From an uncultured Gellertiella sp. (lineage in GTDB: Bacteria; Pseudomonadota; Alphaproteobacteria; Rhizobiales; Rhizobiaceae), in NCBI RefSeq assembly GCF_963457605.1, contig NZ_OY735139.1, positions 2,758,001 to 2,822,000 of the forward strand: a stretch of 64,000 nucleotides of DNA. The letters run 5' to 3'. Below, piece after piece: positions 33,101 to 41,145 of the stretch (position 1 is its first letter; every line of letters begins with the position of its first letter). The position numbers and the translations under genes were made by a program. Below the pieces are notes generated by a model, which saw only the letters and a program-made list of their open reading frames with translations, did not search any database and was not told where the DNA came from.

Positions 33101-34109
33101 CGGCCCGTGCGCTGGCGGCAACCGCCCGGCTGATTTCATCGAGCCGCAGGTCGAGACCGGCAAACTGCTCGCCGATCATCTGGTCATTCGGGCGGATATG
33201 GCGGCCGAGCTGTTCCATGGCCTGGGCCACCGCAACCAGCCGGTCTTCCAGCGCATGCAGGGCAGGGCTGGGATTGAGGGTGCCGAGCTGTGTCTTGATG
33301 TCCTCGAGCCTGTAGGCAAGGGACAGCACGTCTTCGCGCAGCGGGGCCGGGTTGATGTCGTCAATCCGGCGTTCCACGCCGGTCCAGCGGTTTTCCATGT
33401 GGCGCATGCTGTCTTCGCGGGCAAGCCCGTCCATCAGCGCGCGCAGATCTTCAAATTCGGCCTTGAGGTCCGGGCTGCCGTTGCGGGCCCGGGTCTGGTG
33501 ACCAAGCAGATCGATGCTCTCGCCAAGCCGTGCGAGCTCGGCCCGCAGATCGTCGGTGCCGCGCTGCTCGCCCGCCACGGCCTTGATATCGTGCATTTCG
33601 CCGCGCAGTGCGGTGACCTGGCGGGCAATACCATCATGGATATCGCGCTTCAGCTCCTCGCGCAGTGACACCAGCGCCTGGGCGATGTCCTTCAGGGCAG
33701 CCTCATGGGCAGGCTGGGCAGCCGCAGGCGTGGCAGGCTGCGGTGCAGGAACGCGCTGCTCGCGCATGCGATAGGCATCGGGTTGCGGCGGAACCGGTTC
33801 GCGCCGCGCAAGGTCGTCATTGGCCCGCAGACCTCGTCCGGCACCCGACAGCGCGCGGTTGCGGCTTTCTTCCAGCATGCGCTGGCGTTCGCGGATTTCG
33901 GCAAGCGGGTCAGGCCGCAGATCCCGCGGTTCACGTTCGGATCCCCTGTCCGGGGCGCGCAGCGGTTCCTGATAGTGCTGCCGCTGTTCGCGCGAGGACT
34001 GCCCGACCAGACCTTCGATCCGGGCCTCAAGCCCTTCGATCGTGCGGCTCAGGGCATCCAGCGAAGACCGTTCACCAAGACGATGGGGTGTCGATCGGGA
34101 TCCGTTCAT
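30183..34109 (-). CDS. podJ: PodJ-type polar localization factor
   Basis: 1308-residue scaffold that marks the growing or new pole in Rhizobiales and Caulobacter. About 870 cytosolic residues are charged and mostly coiled coil (RTIEGLEARIEGLVGQSSRE near the start). A single membrane segment PILMAVGAILLALATLPAIT lies around 880-900, then a proline/alanine-rich periplasmic linker. Sel1 repeats (ALFEIGARYTEGRGVKADLA, AQYRIANLYEKGNGVARDMA and others) span about 1050-1200, and a C-terminal peptidoglycan-binding domain (IQAILNNNGFDAGKPDGNMG) about 1246-1308. The start at 34109 gives MNGSRSTPHRLGERSSLDAL. An ATG at 34298 with a fair GGTGG site would add 63 residues and cannot be excluded. Confidence 0.88.
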   Translation of the reverse strand: MNGSRSTPHRLGERSSLDALSRTIEGLEARIEGLVGQSSREQRQHYQEPLRAPDRGSEREPRDLRPDPLAEIRERQRMLEESRNRALSGAGRGLRANDDLARREPVPPQPDAYRMREQRVPAPQPATPAAAQPAHEAALKDIAQALVSLREELKRDIHDGIARQVTALRGEMHDIKAVAGEQRGTDDLRAELARLGESIDLLGHQTRARNGSPDLKAEFEDLRALMDGLAREDSMRHMENRWTGVERRIDDINPAPLREDVLSLAYRLEDIKTQLGTLNPSPALHALEDRLVAVAQAMEQLGRHIRPNDQMIGEQFAGLDLRLDEISRAVAASARAGQAQEPEHFNRLERRLSGLADQIGMISEENSRRPDPAAALAARIETLADRVGQLVANDSGVEAAARLEERLDQLSRLLERSQKAPPAPELTGFLSDISRKIDALDNGPVNDQLTERLEYLARRIDEIEYPVVSAPQDEGALLRMETRLSDIARRLDETAVAPASDTRALQSLENQIANLAQLISQPQPAAASALPAEFEHRMASIEDYMATSDEYIIEAARQAAEAVMEAYGRNGAPASVDLSAITALAGDLRHLEELAHSSEARTHRTFEALHDTLVQIAGRLDDMDSRLREPQPMQQAYAPAFSAPASMAMADSISEDHYFREERPVARPAPPEQADVDRIFERSPMGAIRAAAADMHAAAANPVIDRNVSGPVIRTVEPDIAEAVEQAARVIASNAGKAPAPKVKSGFLSSLTGKLRGKGKATPARATAPDRAVVDPTPPMMPEDETLHSSDTELLEPGSGAPDIKKILERVRANQGKTGSAADSERSDLIAAARRAAQAAAQEVSPAAQKLARGKETKGSARVAGTEVKGSSIFNRHRRPILMAVGAILLALATLPAITFLRGAHAPAPENASADIVQPTDSASAQANSDDSGDTTLSAVRPKPVAQKPVASVTARPVASPVPPAAKPVAAAVNAKDASRLTGEAPVASAAPLVASAATSQPAASPLVTPQPSPAIAAAPAAAGITVPATLEPKALADAARSGDSLALFEIGARYTEGRGVKADLAEAARWYQQSADKGFAPAQYRIANLYEKGNGVARDMARARDYYERAAKVGNASAMHNLAVIYASGIDGKPDNASAVTWFRQAADFGVSDSQFNLAILYARGSGTPQDLAESYKWFAIAAKGGDKDAASKRDDVANAMKPDQLQDARAKVDLWKPKPLDAKANATEVPDAWVGKGVKTASVDMKKAIRNIQAILNNNGFDAGKPDGNMGAKTISAIKAFQKSAGLPEDGKITDRLVKELLARNK

Positions 34110-34339
34110 ATCATCTGCTCGCTTCGACGGTTGCACCCGGACATTCGGGTCCTTGCCGGAATGCAGGGGCCCCCCGTGCTCCAGCCGCCGATTTTCCGGC
34201 ATCTGGTGCACCTGACCTGCCGGTTTATCCACCCTGTCTTTCGCGGACCTGACCGAATTGACGGTTTTTGCCGGAAACTGCGGGTGTTGATAAACCATTG
34301 GCCACCGTCATTCCGATGAGCACAATCGGCGAAATATGG

Positions 34340-34356
34340 TAAACAAGTGGTTAACC
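34340..34356 (+). promoter_or_regulatory. Possible CtrA-type site
   Basis: TAAA (34340-34343), seven bases, TTAACC (34351-34356) is one mismatch from the CtrA consensus TTAA-N7-TTAAC. A further TTAACC lies at 34371-34376, near the start of an AT-rich stretch. The position between podJ and the fad operon fits cell-cycle control of podJ. The match is short and the call is weak. Confidence 0.3.
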
Positions 34357-34539
34357 GTGGTGAAAAAATTTTAACCTTTCCGGTAAAGTTCCGCAGCTTT
34401 CAAAGGCAAACCGAAAGTGGCGGAAGTACGCGTTAATCTTTGCGCGTCTATTCTCTGTCGCGTTGAACACCAGTTCCAGAATACGCGTCTTGATGCTGCG
34501 TCACCTCCCGTCCGCGATTTCAGCGGAGCAAGGCCAACA

Positions 34540-34559
34540 TGACGTTTACGCGCACGTCA
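34540..34559. promoter_or_regulatory. Inverted repeat before the fatty-acid operon
   Basis: TGACGT (34540-34545) and ACGTCA (34554-34559) flank TTACGCGC, 63 bases before the first fad gene. The TTACG core resembles operators of MerR-type (LiuR-like) regulators of branched-chain amino acid and fatty-acid breakdown in proteobacteria. The rest of the 513-base podJ-fad gap is AT-rich between 34330 and 34460 and holds no gene. Confidence 0.45.
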
Positions 34560-34622
34560 AATAATTGTAGAGTGATGAACAACCCGGACGGGACTCCGGA
34601 GTGAGGCGAAGGGACAGCAACG

Positions 34623-36419
34623 ATGCCGACATACAAGGCCCCGGTAGACGAGACGCTTTTCATCCTGAATGAGGTTCTGCACCTCGACCGCTACAACAAT
34701 CTGCCGGGTTTCGAAGACGCGACCCCCGACATGCTGGAGGCCATCACCGGCGAAGCGGCAAAACTTGCCGAAGAGGTGCTGTTTCCGCTGAACCTGTCGG
34801 GCGACCAGGAAGGCTGTCACCGCAATGATGATGGCACCGTCTCGGTGCCGAAGGGGTTCAGGCAGGCTTTCGACCTTTACCGCGCCGGCGGCTGGCTCGG
34901 CCTGTCGGTGCCTGCGGAGGTTGGCGGGCAGGGACTGCCCTATACGCTCCACACTGCCGTCGGCGAATACATGTCGTCGGCCAACATGGCGCTGACCATG
35001 TATCCCGGCCTCACCCAGGGCGCGATTGCCGCGATCCTCGTGCATGGTTCCGAGGCGCAGAAGGCGGCCTATCTGCCGAAGATGGTGGATGGCACCTGGA
35101 CAGGCACCATGAACCTGACCGAGCCGCATTGCGGCACCGATCTCGGCCTGCTGCGCAGCAAGGCAGTGCCGCAGGATGACGGCAGCTACCGGATTTCCGG
35201 CCAGAAGATCTTCATTTCCGCCGGCGAACATCCGATGTCGGACAACATCATCCATCTCGTGCTTGCCCGTATCGAGGGCGCGCCAGAGGGCGTCAAGGGC
35301 ATTTCGCTGTTCATCGTGCCGAAATTCATCCTGGATGCCGACGGCAATCCCGGCCAGCGCAACGGGGTGTCCTGCGGCGCCATCGAGCACAAGATGGGCA
35401 TCCACGGCAATTCCACCTGCGTGATGAACTATGACGGGGCGACGGGTTACCTGATCGGCCAGGAGAACAAGGGCCTCAACGCCATGTTCGTGATGATGAA
35501 CGAGGCGCGGCTGGGCGTGGGCCTGCAGGGCCTGTCGGTGGCCGAAGTCGCCTACCAGAACGCGGTCACCTATGCCCGCGAGCGCATCCAGGGCCGCTCG
35601 CTGTCGGGCGTCAAGGCGCCGGACAAGAAGGCTGATCCGCTGATCGTCCATCCCGATATCCGCCGTTCGCTGATGACCATCCGCGCCTTCAACGAGGCGG
35701 GGCGTGCCTTCACGCTGTGGACGGCGCTGAAATCGGATATTGCCCATCGCTCGCCGGATGCTGCCGACCGGCAGTATGCCGATGATCTCCTCAGCCTGAT
35801 GACGCCGATCCTCAAGGGCGTGATGACCGACAAGGGCTTCGATCATGCCGTGATGTCGCAGCAGGTCTTCGGCGGCCACGGCTATATCGAGGAACATGGC
35901 ATGAGCCAGTATGTCCGCGATGCCCGCATCGCGATGATCTACGAAGGCGCAAACGGCATTCAGGCGCTCGATCTGGTCGGCCGCAAGCTCGCCCAGAACG
36001 GTGGCCGCGCGGTGATGGCGGCCTTCAAGGAAATCGGTGATTTCTGCGAGGCCAATCGCAATGATGAAACATTGGGCCTCTATACCAGGGGCCTGAAGAA
36101 GGGCTTGAACGATTTGCAGGCCGCCACCATGTGGTTCATGCAGAATGCCGTGGCCAGGCCCGACAATGCCGGGGCCGGATCGACCGACTACATGCATCTC
36201 TTTGGCCTGGTGGTACTCGGCTACATGTGGGCGCAGATGGCCAAGGCGGCGGTCGGGGGGCTTGCGGCAGGCGATGGCGCGAAGGCCGGTTTCTACCAGG
36301 CCAAGCTCGTCACCGGGCGCTTCTTCATGGAGCGGATCATGCCGGAAACGGTGCTGCGCCGCACCCGCATCGAGACCGGTGCCGATACGATGATGGCGCT
36401 TGCCGCCGACGCGTTCTGA
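34623..36419 (+). CDS. Acyl-CoA dehydrogenase
   Basis: 598-residue FAD enzyme that introduces the 2,3 double bond into acyl-CoA, the first step of beta-oxidation. It is the long form with an extra C-terminal domain. [19 protein letters not shown] and [15 protein letters not shown] belong to the substrate and FAD regions, [20 protein letters not shown] is conserved, and the catalytic Glu is in [15 protein letters not shown] near residue 440. GAAGGGA lies before the ATG. First gene of a three-gene operon with thiolase and the multifunctional enzyme. Chain-length preference cannot be judged. Confidence 0.95.
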   Translation: MPTYKAPVDETLFILNEVLHLDRYNNLPGFEDATPDMLEAITGEAAKLAEEVLFPLNLSGDQEGCHRNDDGTVSVPKGFRQAFDLYRAGGWLGLSVPAEVGGQGLPYTLHTAVGEYMSSANMALTMYPGLTQGAIAAILVHGSEAQKAAYLPKMVDGTWTGTMNLTEPHCGTDLGLLRSKAVPQDDGSYRISGQKIFISAGEHPMSDNIIHLVLARIEGAPEGVKGISLFIVPKFILDADGNPGQRNGVSCGAIEHKMGIHGNSTCVMNYDGATGYLIGQENKGLNAMFVMMNEARLGVGLQGLSVAEVAYQNAVTYARERIQGRSLSGVKAPDKKADPLIVHPDIRRSLMTIRAFNEAGRAFTLWTALKSDIAHRSPDAADRQYADDLLSLMTPILKGVMTDKGFDHAVMSQQVFGGHGYIEEHGMSQYVRDARIAMIYEGANGIQALDLVGRKLAQNGGRAVMAAFKEIGDFCEANRNDETLGLYTRGLKKGLNDLQAATMWFMQNAVARPDNAGAGSTDYMHLFGLVVLGYMWAQMAKAAVGGLAAGDGAKAGFYQAKLVTGRFFMERIMPETVLRRTRIETGADTMMALAADAF

Positions 36420-36428
36420 CAAGGTCCT

Positions 36429-36456
36429 GCCCCGGCTTGCGTTCCTTTGCCGGGGC
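36429..36456 (+). other. Intercistronic hairpin between acyl-CoA dehydrogenase and thiolase genes
   Basis: GCCCCGGC (36429-36436) and GCCGGGGC (36449-36456) form a perfect 8-bp stem with a 12-base loop. There is no T run, so it is more likely an RNA-stability or processing element within the operon than a terminator. Confidence 0.5.
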
Positions 36457-36524
36457 CATTTCCCCTATCCCCAGGCGGCCCCGTGCCGCCGCCGCGCCAG
36501 CGGTTCTGCCAGGAGATCGAAGAC

Positions 36525-37733
36525 ATGACGGATGCCTTTATTTATGACCATGTGCGCACGCCGCGCGGACGCGGGAAAAAGGACGGTGCGCTGCATGAGG
36601 TGCCGACGCCAAGGCTCGGCGCGAAAGTGCTCGAGGCCCTGCGCGACCGCAACGGGCTCGACACGAGCCAGGTCGACGACATCATCTTCGGCTGCGTCGA
36701 TCCCGTCATGGAAGCCGGCGCGGTCATTGCCAAGTCCTCGGCCTTCGAGGCCGGCTATTCCAATCGCGCGCCGGGCATGCAGATCAGCCGCTTCTGCGCC
36801 TCCGGTCTCGACGCCATCAATTTTGCTGCCGGAAAGATCGTGCAGGGTGCCGATGACATCGTCATTGCCGGTGGCGTAGAAAGCATGTCGCGGGTCGGCA
36901 TGGGCATGGCGGGCGGCTCCTGGTACATGGACCCCTCGGTCAATTTCCCCGGCTATTTCATGCCGCAGGGCGTCTCCGCCGACCTGATCGCCACCAAATA
37001 CGGCTTCAGCCGCGATGACGTCGATGCCTATGCGGTGGAAAGCCAGCGTCGGGCGGGCGAGGCGTGGAGCGAGGGCCGGTTTGCCCGCTCCGTCATCCCC
37101 GTCAGGGACCAGAACGGCATCACCATCCTCGACCGCGACGAGCATATGCGTCCCGAGACCAACATGCAGTCGCTCGCCGCGCTCAACGCCTCCTTCCAGA
37201 TGCCGGGCGAAATGGGCGGCTTTGAAGCCGTCGCCATTCAGGCCCATCCGGAAATCGAGCGGATCAACTATGTCCACCACGCCGGCAATTCCTCCGGCAT
37301 CGTCGATGGGGCGGCAGGCGTGCTGCTCGGCTCGAAGGCGGGCGGCGAGGCGATGGGCCTGAAGCCGCGCGCCCGCATCCGCGCCTTTGCCAATATCGGC
37401 TCCGAGCCGGCGCTGATGCTGACCGGTCCGGTCGATGTGACCGAAAAGCTGCTGAAGCGCTCCGGCATGACATTGTCCGATATCGATCTCTTCGAACTCA
37501 ACGAAGCCTTCGCTGCGGTAGTGCTGCGCTTCTGCCAGGCCTTCGATGTTTCCGCCGACCGGATGAATGTCAATGGCGGCGCCATCGCCATGGGCCATCC
37601 GCTCGGGGCAACCGGGGCGATGATCCTCGGCACCGTGCTCGACGAGCTTGAGCGCCGCGACCAGAACGTGGCGCTCGTCACGCTCTGCATCGGCGCGGGC
37701 ATGGGCACCGCGACCATCATCGAACGCGTCTGA
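36525..37733 (+). CDS. fadA: Acetyl-CoA C-acyltransferase (thiolase)
   Basis: 402 residues. Cleaves 3-ketoacyl-CoA with CoA in the last step of beta-oxidation. The nucleophile Cys is residue 91 in ISRFCASGLDAINFAAGKI; the catalytic His lies in NGGAIAMGHPLGATGAMI near 358 and the second Cys in TLCIGAGMGTATIIE near 388. AGGAGAT precedes ATG 36525. It is followed by the multifunctional enzyme gene after 16 bases, with which it should form a complex. Confidence 0.95.
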   Translation: MTDAFIYDHVRTPRGRGKKDGALHEVPTPRLGAKVLEALRDRNGLDTSQVDDIIFGCVDPVMEAGAVIAKSSAFEAGYSNRAPGMQISRFCASGLDAINFAAGKIVQGADDIVIAGGVESMSRVGMGMAGGSWYMDPSVNFPGYFMPQGVSADLIATKYGFSRDDVDAYAVESQRRAGEAWSEGRFARSVIPVRDQNGITILDRDEHMRPETNMQSLAALNASFQMPGEMGGFEAVAIQAHPEIERINYVHHAGNSSGIVDGAAGVLLGSKAGGEAMGLKPRARIRAFANIGSEPALMLTGPVDVTEKLLKRSGMTLSDIDLFELNEAFAAVVLRFCQAFDVSADRMNVNGGAIAMGHPLGATGAMILGTVLDELERRDQNVALVTLCIGAGMGTATIIERV

Positions 37734-37749
37734 TCCGGGGGGAACTGTC

Positions 37750-39963
37750 ATGAGCTTCAAGAATTTCAAGGTCGAAACGGACGCCGACGGCATTGCTCTC
37801 GTCACCTGGGACATGCCCGGCAAGTCGATGAACGTCTTTACCGAAGAAGTGATGCGCGAACTCGACGCCATCACCGGTCAGGTGACGGCGGATGCGGCGG
37901 TCAGGGGCGTGGTCTTCACCTCCGGCAAGTCCTCCTTTTCCGGCGGTGCCGACCTGTCGATGATCAAGGGAATGTTCTCCTTCTACCAGATGGAAAAGGC
38001 CCGCGATCCCGCGACGGCGGCGAAGAAACTGTTCGACATGGTCGGCAAGATGTCCGGCCTCTACCGGAAGATCGAAACCTCGGGCAAGCCGTGGGTCTCG
38101 GCGATCAACGGCACCTGCATGGGTGGCGCCTTCGAACTGTCGCTTGCCTGCCATGGCCGGGTCGCTTCCAGTGCCAAGTCGGTCAAGATCGCGCTGCCGG
38201 AAGTCAAGGTCGGCATTTTCCCCGGTGCCGGCGGCACCCAGCGCGTGCCGCGCCTGACCAATGCGCAGGACGCCCTGCAGATGATGACGACCGGCTCGTC
38301 GCTGACCGCATCGCGTGCGAAAGCCATGGGGCTGGTGCATCAGGTGGTCGAGCCGGACCAGCTTGTCCCGGCGGCCCGGCAGATGATCCTCGACGGGCTG
38401 AAGCCGGTCCAGCCCTGGGACGAAAAGGGCTTCAAGGTTCCGGGCGGCGGCATCTGGACACCGGCGGCAGCCCAGCTCTGGCCTGCGGCCACCGCCATTC
38501 TGAGGCGCGAGACGCAGGGCAATTATCCCGGCGCGCTTGCCATCGTCAAATGCGTCTATGAAGGGCTTCAGGTGCCCTTCGATACCGCACTGCGCATCGA
38601 GCAGCGCTATTTCACCGAGATCCTCCAGACGACCGAAGCCTTCTCGATGATCCGCTCGCTGTTCGTCTCGATGCAGGAACTCGGCAAGGGCGCGCGCCGC
38701 CCGGCGGGGGTGCCGAAGACCGAGCTGAAAAAGGTCGGCGTCGTCGGCGCGGGCTTCATGGGGGCCTCGATTGCCTATGTGACGGCAGCAGCGGGCATTC
38801 CCGTGGTGCTGATCGACCGCGACATGGACGCCGCCGGGAAGGGCAAGGCCCACTCGGTCGACCTCGTCAAGGGTGCGGCCCAGAAGGGCCGGATGACGGC
38901 GGAGGAGGGCGAAAAGCTGCTGTCGCTGATCACCCCCAGTGATGATTACAACCAGTTGGCCGATGTCAATCTGGTGATCGAAGCGGTGTTTGAGGATCGC
39001 GATGTCAAGAAGGCGGTGATCGAGAAGGTGGAAGCCATCCTGCCCGAGGGGGCGGTCTTTGCCTCCAACACCTCGACCCTGCCGATCACCGGGCTCGCCG
39101 GGAATTCCAGGCGTCCGGCGGATTTCATCGGCGTGCATTTCTTCTCGCCGGTCGAAAAGATGATGCTGACCGAAGTGATCCTCGGCAAGGAAACCGGCGA
39201 CAGGGCCATTGCCGTGGCGCTGGATTTCGTCGCCGCGATCAGGAAGACGCCGATCGTCGTCAATGACACCCGCGGCTTCTACGTCAACCGCTGCGTCTTC
39301 CGCTACATTCACGAGGCCTATGACATGCTGATCGAAGGCGTGCCTGCGGCGATGATCGAGAATGCGGCGAAAATGGCGGGCATGCCGGTCGGGCCGCTGT
39401 CGCTCAATGACGAGGTGGCCATCGACCTCTCGCAGCGTATCCTCAAGGCCTCGATTGCCGATCTCGGTGACAAGGCGGTCGATACCCGTCACATGACGCT
39501 GATCAACCGGATGGTCGACGAGCTTGACCGGCGGGGCCGCAAGAATGGCCGTGGCTTCTACGATTATCCGGCCAAGCCCGCGAAGAAATCGCTCTGGCCG
39601 GGCCTGAAGGATCTCTTCCCGCAGAAGAAGCCGGATGACGTGTCCGTCGCGGTGCTGAAGCAGCGGCTGCTGGTCACCATCGCGCTGGAAGCGGCCCGCA
39701 CCATGGAAGAGGGGATCGTCACCGATCCGCGCGAAGCCGATGTCGGCTCGATCCTCGGCTTCGGCTTTGCGCCTTATACCGGGGGCGCGCTGTCCTATAT
39801 CGACGGCATGGGCGTCAGCGCCTTTGTCGGGATCTGCCGGACGCTGGCCCGGGACCATGGCAGCCATTTCGAGCCGACCCCGCTGCTCCTCGACATGGCC
39901 GCAAAGGGCGAGACCTTCTATCAAAGGTTCAACCCTTATCCCGCAGAAGCTGCGGCGGCCTGA
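37750..39963 (+). CDS. fadJ: Enoyl-CoA hydratase/3-hydroxyacyl-CoA dehydrogenase
   Basis: 737-residue multifunctional alpha subunit of beta-oxidation. The hydratase part (1-190) has GGAFELSLACHGRV and ALPEVKVGIFPGAGGTQRVP with the two catalytic glutamates. The dehydrogenase part begins KVGVVGAGFMGASIAYV near residue 327 (NAD loop), with the catalytic His in FIGVHFFSPVEKM, and the C-terminal domain follows. ATG 37750 has GGGGGAAC upstream. Last gene of the operon; a perfect terminator follows 21 bases after the stop. FadB versus FadJ naming is by length and arrangement only. Confidence 0.93.
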   Translation: MSFKNFKVETDADGIALVTWDMPGKSMNVFTEEVMRELDAITGQVTADAAVRGVVFTSGKSSFSGGADLSMIKGMFSFYQMEKARDPATAAKKLFDMVGKMSGLYRKIETSGKPWVSAINGTCMGGAFELSLACHGRVASSAKSVKIALPEVKVGIFPGAGGTQRVPRLTNAQDALQMMTTGSSLTASRAKAMGLVHQVVEPDQLVPAARQMILDGLKPVQPWDEKGFKVPGGGIWTPAAAQLWPAATAILRRETQGNYPGALAIVKCVYEGLQVPFDTALRIEQRYFTEILQTTEAFSMIRSLFVSMQELGKGARRPAGVPKTELKKVGVVGAGFMGASIAYVTAAAGIPVVLIDRDMDAAGKGKAHSVDLVKGAAQKGRMTAEEGEKLLSLITPSDDYNQLADVNLVIEAVFEDRDVKKAVIEKVEAILPEGAVFASNTSTLPITGLAGNSRRPADFIGVHFFSPVEKMMLTEVILGKETGDRAIAVALDFVAAIRKTPIVVNDTRGFYVNRCVFRYIHEAYDMLIEGVPAAMIENAAKMAGMPVGPLSLNDEVAIDLSQRILKASIADLGDKAVDTRHMTLINRMVDELDRRGRKNGRGFYDYPAKPAKKSLWPGLKDLFPQKKPDDVSVAVLKQRLLVTIALEAARTMEEGIVTDPREADVGSILGFGFAPYTGGALSYIDGMGVSAFVGICRTLARDHGSHFEPTPLLLDMAAKGETFYQRFNPYPAEAAAA

Positions 39964-39984
39964 GCCACGATCCACACAAAATCG

Positions 39985-40010
39985 AAAAGCCGGCGGCATG
40001 CCGGCTTTTT
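39985..40010 (+). terminator. Rho-independent terminator of the fad operon
   Basis: AAAAGCCGGC (39985-39994), loop GGCAT, GCCGGCTTTT (40000-40009) and a further T. A perfect 10-bp stem with T run, 21 bases after the last fad stop codon. Confidence 0.93.
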
Positions 40011-40073
40011 GCTGTAGGCAACCCGCCGTGCGCACAGTAGTTTCTCCCCTCATCTTGAATCGGGAGACAGCAA

Positions 40074-41135
40074 TTGGCGGGCGAGGACTGGCGGGACATC
40101 GGGGCTGAGGGCGAGCTTCAGAAAAAGCCATTGCAGGTGATCGAAATCGAGGGCCGCAAGATCGCGCTGTCCTTTGCCGATGGCACCTTCGGGGCGGTTG
40201 CCAATGAATGCAATCACGAGGGCGGGCCGCTCGGGGAAGGCGGGCTCAAGGGCGATTATGTCGCCTGTCCCTGGCACCAGTGGAAATTTCACCGCCTGAC
40301 CGGCATGGGCGAAAAAGGCTATGAGACGGATTGCATCCCTTCGTATCCTGTGCGGGTCGCGGCGGGCCGGGTTCTGGTGGACATCGCCCATCCCACCCGC
40401 CGCAACCACCTGCCGCATGAGCCGCATCCGCTGGCCCGTCCCGTGGTGCGGGCACCGGGGCCGATCCGGGTGCTCGGGCTCTCCACCACCATCATGGATC
40501 TGAAGGCACCCCGCTATTCCGGCTCCGAACACCTGCTGACCTCGGCGCTGGCACAGGCAGCCTCCGAGGGCCGCGAAACCCGGATGATCCGTCTCAACGA
40601 ACTCAGTTTCGAGGCCTGCAAGGGCTATTATTCCAAAAGCGCCCATGCCTGCACCTGGCCCTGCTCGATCACCCAGATGCGGCCCAAGGACCAGATGGCC
40701 GAGGTCTACGAGGCGCTGGTGCACTGGGCGGATGTGGTGCTGGTCGCCACGCCGATCCGCTGGGGACAGGCAAGCTCGCTCTATTTCAAGATGGCCGAAC
40801 GGCTGAACACCGTGCAGAACGCCATCACGCTGCATGACCAGGTATTGATCCGCAACAAGGTCGCAGGCTTCCTGATCGCGGGCGGGCAGGACAATGTGCA
40901 GGGCGTCGCGGGCCAGATGCTCTCCTTCTTTGCCGAGCTTGGCTTCCTCTTCCCGCAATTCCCCTTTGTCGCCCATACCAGGGGATGGACCGCGGAAGAC
41001 ATGGAAAACAACATCATCGCCCTGCGCGACAATGCCGGACTGCATGCCGAGGCAGGGGCGCTCGCCTCCCGTGCGGCAGAGCTTGCAGATGGCCTGATAA
41101 GGCTTGCCGACCCGGCACCCGCAACAGTAGCATGA
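40074..41135 (+). CDS. Rieske ferredoxin fused to NADPH-dependent FMN reductase-like domain
   Basis: 353 residues. Residues 1-105 are a Rieske 2Fe-2S domain: NECNHEGG (Cys 46, His 48) and ACPWHQWKFH (Cys 65, His 68) are all four cluster ligands. Residues 125-345 are a flavodoxin-fold FMN reductase (IRVLGLSTTIMDLKAPRYSG, HWADVVLVATPIRWGQASSL). One polypeptide thus pairs a flavin site with a 2Fe-2S site, suggesting electron transfer from NAD(P)H to an oxygenase or another partner, or reduction of a quinone-like substrate. The start is TTG at 40074 with GGGAG upstream; no ATG is available until well inside the Rieske domain. Confidence 0.85.
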   Translation: MAGEDWRDIGAEGELQKKPLQVIEIEGRKIALSFADGTFGAVANECNHEGGPLGEGGLKGDYVACPWHQWKFHRLTGMGEKGYETDCIPSYPVRVAAGRVLVDIAHPTRRNHLPHEPHPLARPVVRAPGPIRVLGLSTTIMDLKAPRYSGSEHLLTSALAQAASEGRETRMIRLNELSFEACKGYYSKSAHACTWPCSITQMRPKDQMAEVYEALVHWADVVLVATPIRWGQASSLYFKMAERLNTVQNAITLHDQVLIRNKVAGFLIAGGQDNVQGVAGQMLSFFAELGFLFPQFPFVAHTRGWTAEDMENNIIALRDNAGLHAEAGALASRAAELADGLIRLADPAPATVA

Positions 41136-41145
41136 TCCGGCCTGC

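Noticed and set aside
37717..40131. An 804-codon open frame on the minus strand
   Set aside because: Antisense shadow of fadJ produced by high GC at third positions; composition is unlike real proteins.
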